A stretch of DNA of 64,000 bases from CALCLY01 sp900552775 (GCA_937966555.1 CALCLY010000011.1:62001-126000), one strand, 5' to 3'; positions 27,211-33,749 are shown, numbered from the stretch's first letter. Program-made: numbers and translations. Notes: generated by a model not told the origin, from the letters alone.

Positions 27211-27225
27211 GTTATGTGCTACAAT
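27197..27225 (+). promoter_or_regulatory. Promoter of the MerR-type regulator
   Basis: TTGACA (27197-27202), 17 bases, TACAAT (27220-27225), about 60 bases upstream of the merR ATG. The spacing is normal rather than the stretched 19 bases seen at MerR-activated promoters. Confidence 0.85.
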
Positions 27226-27232
27226 TATTATA

Positions 27233-27254
27233 CATCGTCCATTAATGGGCGATG
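27233..27254. repeat. 22-bp imperfect palindrome at the merR transcription start
   Basis: CATCGTCCAT (27233-27242), TA, ATGGGCGATG (27245-27254): 10-bp arms with one G-T mismatch. It would sit at about +1 to +24 of the merR message, so it is either a repressor operator or a 5' hairpin. Confidence 0.55.
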
Positions 27255-27285
27255 CAATCATTTTTTTATTTTTGTGAGGTTTACT

Positions 27286-28056
27286 ATGAGTGATAACAAA
27301 AAAATGTTTTCTATAGGTGAAATTGCAAAATCGATAAATATTACGCGCAAAATTATATTAAATTACGAGTCAAAGGGGCTTATAACTCCGGATGCAAAAG
27401 ACGGCGCCGCGGGAAACAGATACTTCACAATAGATACTTTCACAAAAATCAGAACTATCCGAATTTTTCAGAAGCTCGGACTCTCTCTCGACGAAATCAG
27501 AGATTATTTCGAAGACAAGACGGATCTTATGCCGCTCATTGCACGTCTTGAAACATTGCGTGACGAATTGAATCTTAATATAGAAAGGCTGTATGAGCGT
27601 ACAAGCCGAACGCAGAATATAGTTTCAAAAATCTCCGTAGAATCTCAAAAGGCTTTTTGCCACACATATAAAGTATCTTCTCTTGATGAAAAAAGCAGAC
27701 TTCTCAGGGAAACTGCGCTTGAAGCAATGCGTAGTTACGGAACGGATACCACAAAAAATATGTATTTTACGGAATTTTCTCTCGACACCCCGGAAGAAGT
27801 ATCGTTTTGCGTTGCTGTTCCTCCGGAAAGTAGCGGCGATAATATAATAAATTACCCTGCCTTTGAGGCTTTATCAATGTGTCACCACGGCGCATATGAA
27901 GAGCTTGCAGATGTACGGGAAATGCTGATTGCCTATGCCAGGGAAAATAATATCCGCATAGCTTCAAAGTGCCGTCATGTATATCTTGAAGGTCCTCCGC
28001 AGCACAAAGACGCGCACAGATTTATAACACGAGTGATCATTCCGACGGAGCAATAA
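27286..28056 (+). CDS. MerR-family regulator with GyrI-like effector-binding domain
   Basis: A 256-residue regulator. Residues about 8-75 form the MerR winged helix-turn-helix (FSIGEIAKSINITRKIILNYESKGLI), about 85-125 the dimerising coiled coil, and about 150-256 a GyrI-like small-molecule binding domain (PAFEALSMCHHGAYEEL...). This is the BmrR/TipA-type architecture, usually sensing amphipathic drugs or metabolites and controlling efflux or stress genes. The ATG at 27286 lies behind TGTGAGGT. It is divergent from the beta-helix exoprotein gene, which may be its target. It is followed by a strong terminator. Confidence 0.9.
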   Translation: MSDNKKMFSIGEIAKSINITRKIILNYESKGLITPDAKDGAAGNRYFTIDTFTKIRTIRIFQKLGLSLDEIRDYFEDKTDLMPLIARLETLRDELNLNIERLYERTSRTQNIVSKISVESQKAFCHTYKVSSLDEKSRLLRETALEAMRSYGTDTTKNMYFTEFSLDTPEEVSFCVAVPPESSGDNIINYPAFEALSMCHHGAYEELADVREMLIAYARENNIRIASKCRHVYLEGPPQHKDAHRFITRVIIPTEQ

Positions 28057-28121
28057 ATTAATGGAGGCTATAATAAAGCCGGAGTCCCCGTGAAAATATA
28101 GAAAGTCAGAAGATTAAAATG

Positions 28122-28158
28122 AAACGGCAGAAAAACAATTGCGTTTTTCTGCCGTTTT
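28122..28158 (+). terminator. Terminator of merR
   Basis: A perfect 12-bp stem CGGCAGAAAAAC/GTTTTTCTGCCG (extended by AAA/TTT), 6-base loop, T-run after. Confidence 0.92.
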
Positions 28159-28236
28159 CGTTGTATTGATTTATGGCTTATAACTAAAAAACTATATTGT
28201 TTGTTATAACAAATTCACAGAAAATCTTAAAATATA

Positions 28237-28265
28237 TTGATTTTTATTTTGAATAATGGTATAAT
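28237..28265 (+). promoter_or_regulatory. Orphan promoter in the merR/rubredoxin intergenic region
   Basis: TTGATT (28237-28242), 17 bases, TATAAT (28260-28265). No coding region follows before the convergent rubredoxin gene, so it may drive a short RNA. Confidence 0.6.
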
Positions 28266-28271
28266 GCAGTT

Positions 28272-28381
28272 ACCACATATTTTTAAACACAATTGAATAT
28301 TGCATTTTGTTAATGCAGAAATAACAAAAACAGAATATATTAATTTTAAAAGGGATAGAGCGAAATTTCGCTCTATCCCTT
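28272..28381 (+). ncRNA. Candidate small RNA (about 110 nt), unassigned
   Basis: Bounded on the left by the orphan promoter at 28237-28265 and on the right by the palindromic terminator at 28350-28381. It starts near ACCACATA, is A/T-rich and contains a small hairpin TGCATT/AATGCA (about 28300-28317). It has no open frame of note. Its first bases resemble those of the 38.77-kb RNA candidate. Inference from signals only. Confidence 0.3.
28350..28381. terminator. Bidirectional terminator at the 3' end of the rubredoxin operon
   Basis: A perfect 32-base palindrome with 16-base halves, the first half being AAGGGATAGAGCGAAA. T-rich on the minus-strand exit, so it mainly ends the perR-rubrerythrin-rubredoxin message. 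Confidence 0.85.
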
Positions 28382-28416
28382 AAAAATCTGTATTACATGT
28401 TTTTATGATTCGGGAT

Positions 28417-28572
28417 TTAGTCTTCCTCAAATGCGTCTTTGCCCAAGCCGCAGGTGGGACAAACCCAATCCTCGGGAACATCTTCCCATGCTGTGCCGGG
28501 AGCTACACCGTTTTCGGGATCGCCCAACTCCGGGTCATAAACATATCCGCACGGACATACATATTTTTTCAT
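28417..28572 (-). CDS. Rubredoxin with an unusual CxCG first knuckle
   Basis: A 51-residue redox protein. The second iron knuckle WVCPTCGLG and the core YDPE.GDPENGVAPGTAWEDVPEDW are classic rubredoxin. The first knuckle reads YVCPCGYVY: only one residue separates the two cysteines (Cys6, Cys8), where the family normally has two. It probably passes electrons to the rubrerythrin encoded upstream in peroxide reduction. It is the last gene of a minus-strand operon headed by a PerR-like regulator, has an AGGAG site before the ATG, and is followed by a terminator. Confidence 0.92.
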   Translation of the reverse strand: MKKYVCPCGYVYDPELGDPENGVAPGTAWEDVPEDWVCPTCGLGKDAFEED

Positions 28573-28603
28573 AACAAAAAACTCCTTTCTTGTATTTAAA
28601 ACG

Positions 28604-28798
28604 TTATCTGCTCATAATCAGGGATATTGTATCCATAATTTTATCGTGACAACCTCCGCAGCCGGTTGAGCATTTTGTGATTTTTTGAACATCGTCAAAA
28701 GCCTTTTCTACATTCTCAAGTTTTGATTCGCTGTGAAGCGCATTTTCTATATCTGCATAGGTAACGTGTTTGCAATGACAAATAGTATAGTTTTCCAT
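28604..28798 (-). CDS. BFD-like [2Fe-2S] protein
   Basis: A 64-residue protein with cysteines Cys7, Cys9, Cys47 and Cys50 in the CxC...CxxC pattern of the bacterioferritin-associated ferredoxin (BFD-like) fold, which binds a [2Fe-2S] cluster. In this setting it may carry electrons or handle iron for the neighbouring rubrerythrin and rubredoxin. It is 17 bases downstream of the rubrerythrin gene and 31 bases upstream of rubredoxin, in the same operon. Confidence 0.85.
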   Translation of the reverse strand: MENYTICHCKHVTYADIENALHSESKLENVEKAFDDVQKITKCSTGCGGCHDKIMDTISLIMSR

Positions 28799-28815
28799 AA
28801 TAAATCACCTTAAAA

Positions 28816-29361
28816 TTAACCGAAATATCTCTTCAAAAGTCCCTCAAATGCTTTGCCGTGCCTTGCCTCGTCGCGGCCCATCTCATGCACGGAATCGTGG
28901 ATGGCGTCCAAACCAAGCTCTTTTGCTTTCTTTGCAAGAGCTGTTTTTCCTGCTGTTGCGCCGTGCTCTGCCTCAACACGCATTTCAAGATTTTTCTTTG
29001 TGCTGTCTGTTACAACTTCGCCCAAAAGTTCTGCAAATTTTGCAGCGTGTTCAGCTTCTTCGTAAGCTGCCTTTTCCCAGTAAAGACCGATTTCCGGATA
29101 GCCTTCTCTGTGAGCCACTCTTGCCATAGCAAGGTACATGCCTACTTCTGTGCACTCGCCGCTGAAGTTCATTCTGAGACCCTCTATGATTTCGGGATCA
29201 ACGCCTTTTGCCACGCCCACAACGTGCTCCGATGCCCAAACTTTTTCATCTTCCGAAACTTCGCTGAATTTGGAAGCGGGTGCTCCGCACTGAGGACATT
29301 TTTCCGGAGCGGAATCTCCTTCGTGAACATAGCCGCAGATTGCACATACAAATTTTTTCAT
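28816..29361 (-). CDS. Rubrerythrin of the reverse type (N-terminal rubredoxin domain)
   Basis: A 181-residue non-haem iron peroxidase. Residues 1-36 form a rubredoxin-like iron site (Cys6, Cys9, Cys22, Cys25) and about 45-181 a four-helix di-iron domain with EE/H-rich motifs (SGECTEVGMYLAMAR, YEEAEHAAKFAELL, MGRDEARHGKAFEGLL). Having the rubredoxin domain first is the reverse-rubrerythrin arrangement, typical of anaerobic Clostridia, where it reduces hydrogen peroxide with electrons from NADH via rubredoxin. It follows the PerR-like gene by 18 bases. Confidence 0.94.
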   Translation of the reverse strand: MKKFVCAICGYVHEGDSAPEKCPQCGAPASKFSEVSEDEKVWASEHVVGVAKGVDPEIIEGLRMNFSGECTEVGMYLAMARVAHREGYPEIGLYWEKAAYEEAEHAAKFAELLGEVVTDSTKKNLEMRVEAEHGATAGKTALAKKAKELGLDAIHDSVHEMGRDEARHGKAFEGLLKRYFG

Positions 29362-29379
29362 GATAAAAAACCTCTCTTT

Positions 29380-29772
29380 TTATAAATTTTTATTATTTTT
29401 TTTCAGGCATTTGCCGCACACTCCGTAAAAATAAACGGAATGGCTTTTGATTTGGAAATCCGTGTTGATTTTACAGTAATCTTCTTTTCCTATAAGACTT
29501 TTGCCGGGCATATCGAGCATAGAACCGCACTTTTCGCACACGAAATGGTCATGCGGCGAAATGTCTGCGTCAAACCTGTCGCTTGCGCCCTCGCCGATGC
29601 GGAGGATAACCCCCATGTCCGCAAGAAGATTTAAATTTCTGTAAACGGTGGCAAGGCTTAATGCAGGTTCTTTTTTCTTAAGAGCTGCAAAGACCGTTTC
29701 CGCCGTCGGATGTGCCGTGGTATTCAAAAGATAATCAAGCACCATGGCTCTTTGTTTGCTGTATTTCAACAT
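29380..29772 (-). CDS. perR: Fur/PerR-family peroxide-responsive repressor
   Basis: A 130-residue Fur-superfamily metalloregulator: winged helix at about 1-80 (RAMVLDYLLNTTAHPTAETVF...LATVYRNLNLLADMGVI), then the metal-binding dimer domain with HDHFVCEKCG and GVCGKC, which supply the structural zinc cysteines. Location at the head of a rubrerythrin-BFD-rubredoxin operon favours PerR over Fur or Zur. A consensus promoter lies upstream with an AT-rich dyad at the predicted start, so autoregulation is likely. The assignment to PerR rests on context. Confidence 0.87.
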   Translation of the reverse strand: MLKYSKQRAMVLDYLLNTTAHPTAETVFAALKKKEPALSLATVYRNLNLLADMGVILRIGEGASDRFDADISPHDHFVCEKCGSMLDMPGKSLIGKEDYCKINTDFQIKSHSVYFYGVCGKCLKKNNKNL

Positions 29773-29788
29773 TTGACCACCAAAACAA

Positions 29789-29834
29789 TAACAATTATTA
29801 ATATCATTATAACCGCATAATCGCTATTTGTCAA
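29789..29834 (-). promoter_or_regulatory. Promoter and possible Per-box of the perR-rubrerythrin operon
   Basis: Minus strand TTGACA (29834-29829), 17 bases, TATAAT (29811-29806): exact consensus. At the predicted start, about 29789-29802, the plus strand reads TAACAATTATTAAT, matching about 11 of 15 positions of the Bacillus Per-box TTATAATNATTATAA, with the central heptamer AATTATT exact. Confidence 0.75.
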
Positions 29835-29903
29835 TACTTTTTTTAAAAAAAGTTATTTTTTTTGAAAAATAAAATATAATTAAAAATAAAGGAGGCGCTT
29901 ATT

Positions 29904-30686
29904 TTGAAAATTTTTGTACTTGACAGATTCGCAATTATCGGAATAATTCTTTTTGCGGCGGTGGCTGCTATAGTGTTTGTGGGTGCGTCGCGTTCGGCGG
30001 AAGTTTATTTGGCACGGGGCTCGGAGGTGCCGATATATTCGGCGGAGCGCAGTGATAACGCCGTTTGCATAACATTTGACACGGCGTGGGGCAATGAGGA
30101 TATGGATAATATTTTGGCGGCTTTGCGCGATGCGCACTGCAGGGCAACTTTTTTTGTTACGGGAACATGGGCATCGGAGCACCCCGAAGATATAAAAAAG
30201 ATGTTTAACGAAGGGCATGAAATTGCAAATCATTCCGAAAACCACAAACATATGAACACACTTTCCGAAACAGAAATGCTGGACGAAATAAAAAAATGCG
30301 AAGACACCGTGCGCAATCTTACGGGCCAAAGTGAAGTTTTGTTCCGTGCGCCGTACGGGGAATACAGCAAAACGCTTGTCCGTCTCTGCAAAAACACAGG
30401 CCGTTATATGATTCAATGGTCTTTGGACAGCCTCGACTACAAAGGTCTTTCGACCGAAGAAATGAAAAAACGTATTTTGCCGAAGCTTAAAAGCGGTGAT
30501 ATAATTCTTTTTCATACCGGAACAGACAATACCGCTTCCGCTTTGCCTGAAATTCTTTCCGAAATCAAATCACGCGGATTCGTTTTTCTCACTGCATGGG
30601 ACATGATATATAAAGATAATTTTACGGTGGACAGTACAGGCAGGCAATTTCAATCGGAGCAAAAAATTGACGGTGCGCAGCAGTAA
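29904..30686 (+). CDS. Polysaccharide deacetylase, PdaB-like
   Basis: A 260-residue membrane-anchored member of the NodB/CE4 family. It has one N-terminal hydrophobic segment (about 8-28) and a catalytic domain at about 48-240. Motif 1 is TFDTAWGNED (the second Asp expected at the usual position is replaced by Glu-Asp), motif 2 is HEIANHSENH (zinc-binding HSxxH), and FRAPYGEYS is motif 3. The order and size resemble sporulation deacetylase PdaB, which acts on peptidoglycan. The start is TTG at 29904, 7 bases after AAAGGAGG; no ATG fits. It is divergent from perR. Confidence 0.88.
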   Translation: MKIFVLDRFAIIGIILFAAVAAIVFVGASRSAEVYLARGSEVPIYSAERSDNAVCITFDTAWGNEDMDNILAALRDAHCRATFFVTGTWASEHPEDIKKMFNEGHEIANHSENHKHMNTLSETEMLDEIKKCEDTVRNLTGQSEVLFRAPYGEYSKTLVRLCKNTGRYMIQWSLDSLDYKGLSTEEMKKRILPKLKSGDIILFHTGTDNTASALPEILSEIKSRGFVFLTAWDMIYKDNFTVDSTGRQFQSEQKIDGAQQ

Positions 30687-30752
30687 ACAGGTTTTTCTAA
30701 AGTCTTTTGAAATGCGCTGTAATATCAATATTCTGCAACAGTTAAAACAATG

Positions 30753-30781
30753 TTGACTCCCGGCTGTGTTTATGATATTGT
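30753..30781 (+). promoter_or_regulatory. Promoter of the frameshifted gene at 30.8 kb
   Basis: TTGACT (30753-30758), 17 bases, TATTGT (30776-30781), 35 bases upstream of an ATG with a CGGAGG site. Confidence 0.65.
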
Positions 30782-30815
30782 TTATTTATCATACCAATAT
30801 GTAACGGAGGTTGTC

Positions 30816-31225
30816 ATGAAATTAAAAACTGCCATAAAAAATCTGCGAAGCGAATATTTTATTGAAGAATTTAAAAAATATCTTGCGCTTTTAAACGGCA
30901 AAAGAGATATGATGTACGGCAGTACATTCTATACGCATTTCTGTTATTCAAACCCGGAAGGCAGAAAACTTCTGGAAGATTTTGTAATTTAATATCTTCA
31001 GAAAAAGCCGTATATAGCTTTTATGCCGAATTTGCGTGCCGGCTTTCGGAGGCTTATGGCGCGGGTGCTGAGGGAGATATGAAAAAAGCGCGCAAAATAT
31101 ATCTGAAGCTTATAGATGATATTTCTTCGAAGGAACTTGAGATAGACGATTCTTTTGCTCTGTTCCTGTTTGACAAATATACACGGGCAAAATTTGATTT
31201 GGAGCCGGTTGAATATTTTATATAA
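30816..31225 (+). pseudogene. Small unknown gene split by a one-base frameshift
   Basis: The ATG at 30816 (with CGGAGG upstream) opens a 58-codon frame that stops at 30990-30992. The sequence continues in another frame without an ATG to TAA at 31223-31225 with good protein character (SSEKAVYSFYAEFACRLSEA...). Adding one A in the GTAATTT run at about 30985 would fuse the two parts into one protein of about 136 residues, reading ...LEDFVNLISSEKA.... So either a one-base deletion inactivated the gene or the base was lost in sequencing. The protein is helical and charged; no family is recognised. Confidence 0.65.
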
Positions 31226-31300
31226 AACGATGTGTGCGAAAACTGTATTTTTACAAAATTTTACAATTTGTATTTTGTCTCTTTTTTATTGTTTTTCGTA

Positions 31301-31329
31301 TTGATTCGGAAAAAATCAGGTAATATAAT
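31301..31329 (+). promoter_or_regulatory. Promoter of the 84-residue gene
   Basis: TTGATT (31301-31306), 17 bases, TATAAT (31324-31329), 38 bases before the ATG at 31368. Confidence 0.75.
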
Positions 31330-31367
31330 ATAAATATCAATTTTTTTTTGAAAGGGAGCATCAAATA

Positions 31368-31622
31368 ATGCGAAAAATTAAAACACTTGAAAAAGACCTT
31401 GAAGCAGAGGTGGGTATAATACGGCTGAAAATGTGCCTCGGAGAAGAAAATGGCTTTACTGATTGCGGAATCTATAAAATTCTTTCCGAAACAAATGATT
31501 ATTTTTCAGCTGTAGATTTGAATTGTACAAGAGATTCCGCAATTCGGATATTGAATTTACTGTTTTCGGAAAATGTAACGCCAATCACTCTGGCGGATGT
31601 GATTCATGATCTTGAAAATTAA
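31368..31622 (+). CDS. Small hypothetical protein
   Basis: An 84-residue soluble, acidic, mostly helical protein beginning MRKIKTLEKDLEAEVG with a few cysteines. AAAGGGAGC lies 10 bases before the ATG and a near-consensus promoter is upstream, so it is probably expressed as its own unit. It shows no membrane segment, no known motif and no clear homology to its neighbours. Confidence 0.6.
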   Translation: MRKIKTLEKDLEAEVGIIRLKMCLGEENGFTDCGIYKILSETNDYFSAVDLNCTRDSAIRILNLLFSENVTPITLADVIHDLEN

Positions 31623-31639
31623 TCTTTTCTTCAAAAGTA

Positions 31640-31668
31640 TTGATTATATACATATTTTGTTTTATAAT
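31640..31668 (+). promoter_or_regulatory. Promoter of the nucleoside phosphorylase gene
   Basis: TTGATT (31640-31645), 17 bases, TATAAT (31663-31668), 34 bases before the ATG. Confidence 0.75.
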
Positions 31669-31702
31669 AAGCTCATAAATAAAAAACGGAGGGCAAATAT
31701 TT

Positions 31703-32497
31703 ATGAGTGGAATTTTATCTGATTCAAAACAGTTTCATTTGCAAATATCGGAAGGCGACGCGGGGAAATATGCGATTCTATGCGGAGATCCGGGGCGCGT
31801 TCCGAAAATAGCGGAATATTTTGAAAGTCCGGTCAAAATTGCCGAAAACCGGGAATACACAATTTATACCGGGTTTTTGGAAGGTGAAAAGGTGACGGCG
31901 GCATCTACGGGAATAGGCGGACCGTCCGCGGCAATATGTGCAGAGGAGCTTATTAAATGCGGCGTTCATACACTTATCAGAACGGGTACAAGCGGCGGTA
32001 TACGCGAAGATGTATGCGGAGGAGATTTGTGTATTGCTTCCGCTGCCGTGCGTGATGACGGCACAAGCCGCGAATATCTCCCGATAAGCTATCCGGCGGT
32101 TGCCGATTTCGATGTTTGCACAGCGCTCTCTGCCGCAGCGTCCGAGCTTTGCAGCGGAAAAGAGGGGGATGCTTTTCATGTCGGTGCGGTTCAGAGCAAG
32201 GACTCGTTTTACGGAGAAACAAATCCCGAGACAATGCCTGTTTCCGGCGAACTGATGGCGCGGTGGGAAGCGTATAAAAAGCTTGGGTGCCTGACATCCG
32301 AAATGGAATGTTCCGCGCTTTTTTCCGTGGCGCTGACGCGCGGCGTTCGTGCCGGAGGTGTTTTGCTTGCAATCTGGAATGTGGAGCGATCAAAAAGCGG
32401 GGCGGAAAGTCCTGTGGTGCTGGACACGGATAAAGCCGTACGCTGTGCGGTTCTGGCAACAAAAAAGCTTATTTTGTCCGACAGAAAAAATAAATGA
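31703..32497 (+). CDS. udp: Nucleoside phosphorylase, uridine-phosphorylase type
   Basis: A 264-residue enzyme of the PNP/UDP phosphorylase family, which splits nucleosides with phosphate into base and ribose-1-phosphate for salvage. Visible marks are the phosphate loop CGDPGRVPKIAEYF (about 27-40), TGIGGPSAAICAEEL, the second phosphate motif RTGTSGGIRED (about 91-101) and the ribose-binding TSEMECSALF (about 197-206). The overall form favours uridine phosphorylase, though substrate range in this family is hard to call from sequence. It has its own promoter and is followed by a decayed fragment. Confidence 0.88.
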   Translation: MSGILSDSKQFHLQISEGDAGKYAILCGDPGRVPKIAEYFESPVKIAENREYTIYTGFLEGEKVTAASTGIGGPSAAICAEELIKCGVHTLIRTGTSGGIREDVCGGDLCIASAAVRDDGTSREYLPISYPAVADFDVCTALSAAASELCSGKEGDAFHVGAVQSKDSFYGETNPETMPVSGELMARWEAYKKLGCLTSEMECSALFSVALTRGVRAGGVLLAIWNVERSKSGAESPVVLDTDKAVRCAVLATKKLILSDRKNK

Positions 32498-32528
32498 ATT
32501 TAATAAGATAGTCAGATATCATTTTTGG

Positions 32529-32669
32529 AGAAATGTATATACGGCACTTCTCACCGTTACCATGCGGGAAAATGACAGGACGTATACTCCGCTCAGATTT
32601 ATATCCGAGTAGCTCGGCGCAAGTGTGGAATGGATAGAGAATGAGAAAAAAGTAATTATCAGCAAATAA
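32529..32669 (+). pseudogene. Fragment of a copper-amine-oxidase-N-like domain
   Basis: In one frame the DNA encodes ...MRENDRTYTPLRFISE, an in-frame TAG at 32610-32612, then LGASVEWIENEKKVIISK and TAA. This is almost the same as the last units of the beta-helix exoprotein at 24-27 kb (ENDRTYTPIRFISEKLGASVEWIEAEEKVVISK in pieces), with AAG replaced by TAG. No start, no signal peptide and no upstream domains remain, so it is a truncated 3' relic of a related surface-protein gene. Confidence 0.8.
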
Positions 32670-32674
32670 AGCTG

Positions 32675-32703
32675 TTGACATTTTAATATATTTCTGATAA
32701 AAT
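32675..32703 (+). promoter_or_regulatory. Promoter of a candidate small RNA
   Basis: TTGACA (32675-32680), 17 bases, TAAAAT (32698-32703). An intrinsic terminator lies only about 85 bases after the predicted start. Confidence 0.75.
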
Positions 32704-32709
32704 AACAGC

Positions 32710-32793
32710 AATCGTTCAGAGGGCGGGTTGTTCAAAGAAACAGCAGCCGGATAAGACGCAGACTGAAATGTCTGTTTCTTGTCCGGCTTTTTT
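32710..32793 (+). ncRNA. Candidate small RNA of about 85 nt, unassigned
   Basis: Defined by a good promoter and a strong terminator: GCCGGATAAGA (32746-32756) pairs with TCTTGTCCGGC (32777-32787; one G-U), an inner CAGAC/GTCTG stem lies within it, and six T follow. The 5' part (CAGCAATCGTTCAGAGGGCGGG) is single-stranded and could be a target-binding region. It is not a class I know; it could also be an attenuated leader, but the next ORF is a remnant. Confidence 0.5.
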
Positions 32794-32962
32794 GCATATC
32801 GGACATTTTTCAGGCAAACTGTTTGAAATTTCCGTTACCGGTTTTTTTCACTTTCTTTATAGATGTAGCAATGGGTACCCTTTTTCGAAACAAATTCAAA
32901 AGCTGATTTTAAAAATATGGTGCTGCGCATTTTGGATTTTTTCTCGGAACAAAGACGGGTGA

Positions 32963-32991
32963 TTGACAGTATTAAAGAAATATTGTATAAT
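32963..32991 (+). promoter_or_regulatory. Exact-consensus promoter upstream of a gene remnant
   Basis: TTGACA (32963-32968), 17 bases, TATAAT (32986-32991). Downstream, a GAAGGAGATGG resembles a ribosome site before an ATG at 33039, but the frame from that ATG is not the protein-like one. The promoter probably outlived its gene. Confidence 0.7.
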
Positions 32992-33049
32992 AATCTCAAA
33001 CTTTCCTTCGTTTTCATACTGCTACTGCGCCGAAGGAGATGGATTTTAA

Positions 33050-33352
33050 ATTTTATTCTATAATTGCCGATGCGCATCGGCAAGAACTCTTTACGCGCCC
33101 GACGGCAGAACGGCTGAAGTTTCGGAGCAGGACGTACAGAGATGGGAATCTGTGGGCTGGTACAGCTATCCCGTGGCAACACTCTATGCACTTGACGGCA
33201 GAACAGTTGCCGTGCGTACCTCCGATGTGCCTGCGTGGGGTTGCGGTGAATATTATTGGACCCTTAGTTCAAATGAGAGAAAAACCGCACGTATATCATA
33301 TCCTGCTGTACAAAAAATTGCCTTTGCAGACTGGAGCGTATGGCTCAGATAA
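33050..33352 (+). pseudogene. Remnant of a repeat-containing exoprotein
   Basis: Open from 33050 to TAA at 33350-33352 but without a start codon or leader. It encodes two related units: LYAPDGRTAEVSEQDVQRW then GWYSYPVATLYALDGRTVAV. Such LYA(P/L)DGRT...GWY repeats occur in tandem in Clostridia exported proteins. The ATG-started frame over the same DNA (33039-33458) has no protein character. I take it as the 3' relic of a larger gene. Confidence 0.6.
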
Positions 33353-33359
33353 AAAATGT

Positions 33360-33388
33360 TTGACAGCCGCAATAAATTATGTTATAAT
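33360..33388 (+). promoter_or_regulatory. Promoter and leader of rpsO
   Basis: TTGACA (33360-33365), 17 bases, TATAAT (33383-33388): exact consensus. It gives a leader of about 80 nt with a GGATTGGGG...CCAACCC fold before the start codon, a length compatible with S15 autoregulation by binding its own leader; that regulation is inferred from the family. Confidence 0.88.
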
Positions 33389-33476
33389 GATAGCTGTATT
33401 ATCCTGCACCAAGGATTGGGGAGGTCACCAACCCTTTTCTTTGAGCACGGAGGTTTAATTTTGGGAGGTGAAAACT

Positions 33477-33740
33477 ATGCAGAAGGATGTAAAAACGGAG
33501 ATAATCAACACCTATAAAATCCACGAAACGGATACAGGTTCTCCCGAAGTTCAGATTGCGCTTCTTACACACAGAATCAATCATCTGAACGAACATCTCA
33601 AAACTCATAAGAAGGATCATCATTCAAGACGCGGTCTTTTGATGATGGTAGGTCAGAGACGCGGTCTTTTGAACTATCTTATGAAAATCGATATCGAAAG
33701 ATATCGTGCTATTATTTCAAAACTTAATTTGAGAAAGTAG
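33477..33740 (+). CDS. rpsO: 30S ribosomal protein S15
   Basis: An 87-residue ribosomal protein that binds 16S rRNA in the platform of the small subunit. The signature HETDTGSPEVQIALLTHRINHL...HKKDHHSRRGLL is intact. The ATG at 33477 is used, 9 bases after GGAGG; a GTG at 33468 abuts the ribosome site and is less likely. It stops at TAG. It precedes pnp, the widespread rpsO-pnp order. Confidence 0.98.
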   Translation: MQKDVKTEIINTYKIHETDTGSPEVQIALLTHRINHLNEHLKTHKKDHHSRRGLLMMVGQRRGLLNYLMKIDIERYRAIISKLNLRK

Positions 33741-33749
33741 TATTGCGGA

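Noticed and set aside
26824..27285. An extended start for the MerR gene far upstream
   Set aside because: The extra residues are antisense to the exoprotein signal region, while the ATG at 27286 has a ribosome site, a promoter and a perfect MerR N-terminus.
30990..31225. Programmed ribosomal frameshift joining the two frames at 30.8-31.2 kb
   Set aside because: No slippery heptamer with a following stem or pseudoknot is visible at the junction; a single lost base in an A/T run explains it better.
2328..32612. Recoding of TAG as an amino acid, suggested by two protein-like frames with in-frame TAG (2328 and 32610)
   Set aside because: TAG is used as the real stop in intact genes of the window (rpsO, the clp gene, the pseudouridine synthase and the SLH-cohesin gene), and both interrupted frames are also truncated, so decay is the simpler explanation.
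33039..33458. A 139-residue coding region starting at the ATG behind GAAGGAGATGG
   Set aside because: Its product has no protein character, and the overlapping frame (33050-33352) shows recognisable exoprotein repeats, so the ATG frame is a chance reading over a relic.
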